This document shows positions 58,850-64,000 of a stretch of DNA of 64,000 bases, piece by piece. The notes beneath the pieces were generated by a model. It saw only the letters and a list, made by a program, of their open reading frames with translations. It was not told where the DNA came from and did no database searches. The stretch is taken from assembly GCF_010015445.1 (NCBI RefSeq), contig NC_053114.1, positions 27,847,079 through 27,911,078 of the forward strand, in the 5' to 3' direction. The first letter of the stretch is position 1. The number at the start of each line of letters is the position of its first letter. The translations under genes were made by a program, and so were the position numbers. This DNA is from Perca fluviatilis (lineage: Eukaryota > Chordata > Actinopteri > Perciformes > Percidae).

Positions 58850-61570
58850 CTAAACACTAATAGGCCCACATAGTGCAGAAAACTCCATTATGATCCCAAA
58901 ATACTGACCTGAAATTGAAGCTGATGGGTAATCATTCACAACAAGCAGAAGAAACATATCATTACACCATTAGCTTGTATAATGTTGCTATATAAGGTAA
59001 GTGAGAAAACAGAGCTTGACTGACCTTCATCTGCCCTAAAAAACACAGTTTTAGAGATAGAAAGAAGAGTGGATAAAATAACTATCATATTCAGTAATTA
59101 TCTAGTTTAGTGTCAGTGTTAGGCCAGAGAAAATCACCAGAGACTGAATGCTAAAATATCCATTACCATACGTCATGTATTTGTTCCTCTCTCTACAGCA
59201 GAACAAGTAAAGTGGTGTGTAATTTGCTCTGCAGCTGACATCAGTTGCAGTTTATGCTCTGCAGAGTATCGCCTTTCTCTTATACATCCATGGCCTTTCC
59301 CCTGCCCTGTGCACGAGCATGAACGCGGCTGTTGCTCTTTAACTAGAATAGTGCTGTGTGGCTCGGTCCGAGCCACTTTGTTTGTTTCCGCATTCACAGA
59401 ACCAGACCTGTGCAGAAAACCAGATTTGTTTTTCAGCGCACACACAGAACGTACAGCTAGCGGACCATGAAGAGATCATGGCTGAATTTCATAAAAAAGT
59501 GTATTGGATTAGAATCACTGACTCCACATTTATGTAAATCAAGAATGAACAATGTGTAAGTAGGTCGCTTATGAATCCACTCTGAATTATCAGCTGACTC
59601 TACAGTTCCCCTGAGCTCAGTGGAGCTTGCAGAACATTGTTTGGGGTTTTCTGGCATGCAACTACTGTTTTGGTTCACTCTCTTCAACCTCTTTTCCACC
59701 TAGAGCAGGCAGCTGTTTTCAGAGTGAAAAGCTCTAAAGAGCCACTGTACTGGGAGTCAGGGACAGGGGTTGCAAATTAGTCATGGCTATAAACCTGTAT
59801 GCATGGCATCTACTTTGTATTCTTTATAAAGCAATGTTCTATGCATTTGTCCCTGCCAAATAAACATTAAATAAAAACAAAAAAATAAAACTACCTGCCC
59901 AGCACCAAACAGCAAACAGACACAGTTGGCACCTAACTGGTGAATATAGAGGATCATTTAGCAGCTTAAGAGCCAGATATTCCTCTCAGAAGTTTAAATC
60001 CAACACAGACTCTCCTTTAATCTTATCAGGTTGACACAAACACGACTTCAAATTATGTTAATATCCAAATTAGGTGAACTATTATCTTCAGGTCTTACCT
60101 CATGCAGTAGACATCAGAATAATTTACTTTTGCATTATACCTTTGCAATACACATTATAGATCATTCAGCTGGATTCGGGAGTTTATATACCAGTGTATG
60201 AAATAAAACTAAGTCACATGTTCTGCAGAAATTAATTGTGCTCTTAATGCTTGCAGCTTCTTCAACATCCAACAGTTGAAAATCTGCTGTTGCACAAACA
60301 TATTTATTTCTGTAGCGTTTGGAAAGAAGAAGAAAAATTAGTTGGTGAAAAGGAATGGCAAATTCAACATACATGAGGGCAAATATCTTACAAACATGTC
60401 ATCTAATTGTTTTTAATCAGACTAATATCATGTTTCCTCTATTATTTTGTTCAGTTATGTGTTTTTGTGTGTTTCTCTTTGATTTCTGTTAGGGCTCTCT
60501 CGCTGATGCAGAAACATCTAGTTGGTTAAGAGAGTATTTTTTTCTTCGTCACAGCTGGGCAGTCCGACTGAACAAGGCTGTCCCTGACGCAGAAAGATAG
60601 GGCTGTGGAGGATGATGAATGGGGTTGTTTGAGAATGCAACTCAGACCAGCCACACGCTCATTGTGTCTATCTCGCTGCACGAGGCTAGGAAAAAGACGC
60701 TCATGCGAAGTTAACTGAGTTTCACACTCTCACTATCTCTGAGTATAATTGAATCATCCTTCTAATTGCTTCTTCAGAGACTGGCCAATATAAGTTGGAT
60801 TATCCCCTGAGGACCCTGCTCTGTTTCTCGTCGAGCCAGCTTTCTTTGTTCAATACATCACAAGTTTGGAAACGGTGTACAGTCAGTGTGTGTTCTGTAT
60901 CCGAGAGATGCTCCAGGGAGAGACAGCTTCATCCAAAACTGAGATCAGACTGGACAGAGGAGACACGGATCTCTCAAATTCAAGTTGCCAGCATTAAAAC
61001 CAGATCCTAACAACAAAGACACTGTCTAATTCCATGTTATACAACAGTGTGCACTGGCCCACAATTTTCAGTCAAAGCAGAAAATAAGATTTGATTCCAA
61101 GGTTGTTGCTACTTCTCTATTATATATAAATAAAAATTAAAAAAACTTTACAAAATAAAAGCAAATAAAAAAAATGAATCACAAGTTCCCAAAGTAATGT
61201 ATCTATCCACATACTGGATGAAAAAAGACACAGTGGTGCTAAATAATGTTTTTTATTGAACAAGAGAGTCTGTTGAGTGTAATAGCTGAGAGCCAGAAGC
61301 AAAGCACAGTGAATGAGGTGCCACTTAAAGCCTTGTGAAATGTGCAGCTGCCCGCAGGCCTCTTATCATCAGCCCAGCCAAATCACGCTGCTGCCACAGT
61401 TACCCAATGCTTGGAAAAAAGTGGAAAATTTCCCCACCTGGGCACCGTCACACTGATGGAGCCCTGTCTGATTTATTAATCACTGATCACACATACAGGC
61501 TGCACACACACAAACAGGCATGTGTGCAAGTGCATCCACACTCATACATAATGAGGTTTTTACACTGATA
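58850..61570. other. Intergenic DNA
   Basis: No gene, RNA or element boundary was recognised. Short ORFs have no domains. Confidence 0.4.
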
Positions 61571-61574
61571 CTGT

Positions 61575-62411
<837 letters not shown>

Positions 62412-64000
62412 ATGAGACACTCCAGCTAGAGAGAGCAGCGGGGGAGGACGGTGTGCGGGGTAGTCATTGGGTGTGACACGGAGAGAAGGGGAAGAAAAGA
62501 GAAAAGGCACTCATTGATAATGTATGAGCTGTCGGCTGTGCTCTATATGGTGGGGGAAAAGAGTGCAGTGGTGCATTTAAAAAGAAGATTATCATGTCAA
62601 GATACAGCAATACCTCGGTGGGCACTGGGCACTGATTTTTATTGGGTGTTGGTGCTCTGCTCCGCCTGTCTGGGTGTGAATTCCCAGAGTGGCTAATCAG
62701 GAGACGAGGGTGTGTGTCAGCTCCAAGTTGTTGGGCAATGTCTACCGAATTGGCATATGACGATGTCCACAGTGAAACATCATGATGGACGATGACATCA
62801 TTTCACTTTTATGTTAGCCTCAAAATAGCTATTTTTAAAACACTAAGAAGGCTCAAAACAACATGAAACATTGCTCGAAGTATCACCAGGGGCTCTACAC
62901 CTTAACGAAAGCATTGACAACATTGTTTGTGTACCCAGAGTTTACTAAAAAGAAAGGTTTTGAACAACTCACCATAGCTCTTGTCTTTCTCAAAAAGACC
63001 CTAGGTTGCATTTTGGCGAGAGTTACGCTTTAAGTAAAGAGCAGATGCTCAACAGCTTGACCCGGCTTTATATCTACATTGTAACTGCAGAGCCTGGCCC
63101 CACTGGCTTAAAATGACAACTTTGTGGCCCACTTAGTTGTCCAATCACCATCACTGAATATCTGGTTTCACTAGACTTAACAAATACAGTATGCACTAGT
63201 AAGTTGGTCGGAGAAACTTTTCATGTGTCCCTTGACCAGTTTTAGCAGAGAAAAGATGGTTTCAATATGAAGTTGTGTGTGAGTGTAAGAGTGCAGCTCT
63301 GCAGGGTCATCAGATGGGCACACTCTCAATAGCTGGTGTTTGATTGAGTTGGAGCGGCCCACAACACAGAGAAGGCGCAACAGTTTGTTCAAGAACCACC
63401 CCCTTTTTACCTGCACCCAAAAACTCAGCACAACCCTCCATATCAAGTTATATTCTTTTGTCTGCAGCATCACCAGCTACCACCATCAGCTAACAGCATG
63501 CTAGCTAACAATAACCCTGCCATATCAAGCCCTTTGCTGTGATTTGTAGTCAGAAGCTCAAACTGAGATCGACACTTTTGATCTTATTTTCAGTTCTCTT
63601 CAACCAAATTGCATTTCAATCTTCATGAGAATTCAGCTGTGACTTGGTTTTGAATTACTCGGTTCCTGAATGTGGCAGCAGAAAAAGGGTGTAAGGATCT
63701 TAGTTATCAATCTAGTACTGACTTCTCAAGATCCATCATACAAACAACAACAAAAATATCCTTAAGTGTCCTTTTAATACACTTAAGTTTTCATGCAGGA
63801 AAATGTTTCACATTTTTTTGGGGGGCCTACATGCCAACTTTTTCTTTTTTTTAGTCATTACTAGCTGACTGCTGAACCTCAGCATGGCTGCCTGCCTCCT
63901 CATGAGAGTTCATCAACACTATACAGCCCAGAGCCTATATTCTTTGCTATGTGGTCGATTTGTCAGTTGGCTAAGCACAGCTTGAATGCGTCAGCTAAAA
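62412..64000. other. Intergenic DNA to right edge
   Basis: No supported feature. Confidence 0.4.

Overview
This window is from a vertebrate nuclear genome, almost certainly a ray-finned (teleost) fish. Three split genes with GT-AG introns match vertebrate families. The rest is full of fish-type mobile DNA: a Rex3 non-LTR retrotransposon, a tRNA-derived SINE, Tc1-like transposons, TTAA-flanked foldback elements, hAT and Harbinger elements, and very long CA/GT and TA microsatellites. I see no bacterial, viral or CRISPR features.

Layout. (1) Positions 1-6292, minus strand: the 5' part of kif7, a kinesin-4 family regulator of Hedgehog signalling at the tip of the cilium. Twelve coding exons (860 codons) are in the window and the gene runs off the left edge. 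(2) 6.3-10.2 kb: upstream DNA with an hAT MITE that has a perfect 8-bp target duplication, a tRNA-derived SINE and a candidate minus-strand TATA/CRE promoter. (3) 10.3-14.6 kb: a decayed Rex3 copy and two neighbouring TTAA-flanked elements. (4) 17.2-24.05 kb, minus strand: fbln7 (fibulin-7), complete in eight coding exons, 447 aa, with another TTAA element in an intron. (5) 24.9-28.2 kb: a 3.3-kb element with terminal inverted repeats and two unrelated tandem arrays. (6) 30.1-44.5 kb, plus strand: a CLEC18-family gene, complete in twelve coding exons, 440 aa (CAP, two EGF-like, C-type lectin). Its second intron holds a three-layer nest: an intact tRNA-Leu(UAA) gene inside a Harbinger-type element inside an hAT MITE. 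(7) 44.5-64 kb: no recognisable protein gene, but foldback elements, three Tc1-like elements or fragments, a LINE fragment and microsatellites.

The three genes are not an operon and share no obvious pathway. kif7 acts in cilia. Fibulin-7 and the CLEC18 protein are both predicted to be secreted. All three reading frames were rebuilt exon by exon; phases agree at every junction and the totals are divisible by three, which is the main support for the models. The one weak splice choice is the acceptor of kif7 exon 9.

No clearly new biochemical system is visible. The most unusual structures are the tRNA-in-transposon nest, the two-array element at 25-28 kb and the double foldback at 50-52 kb.
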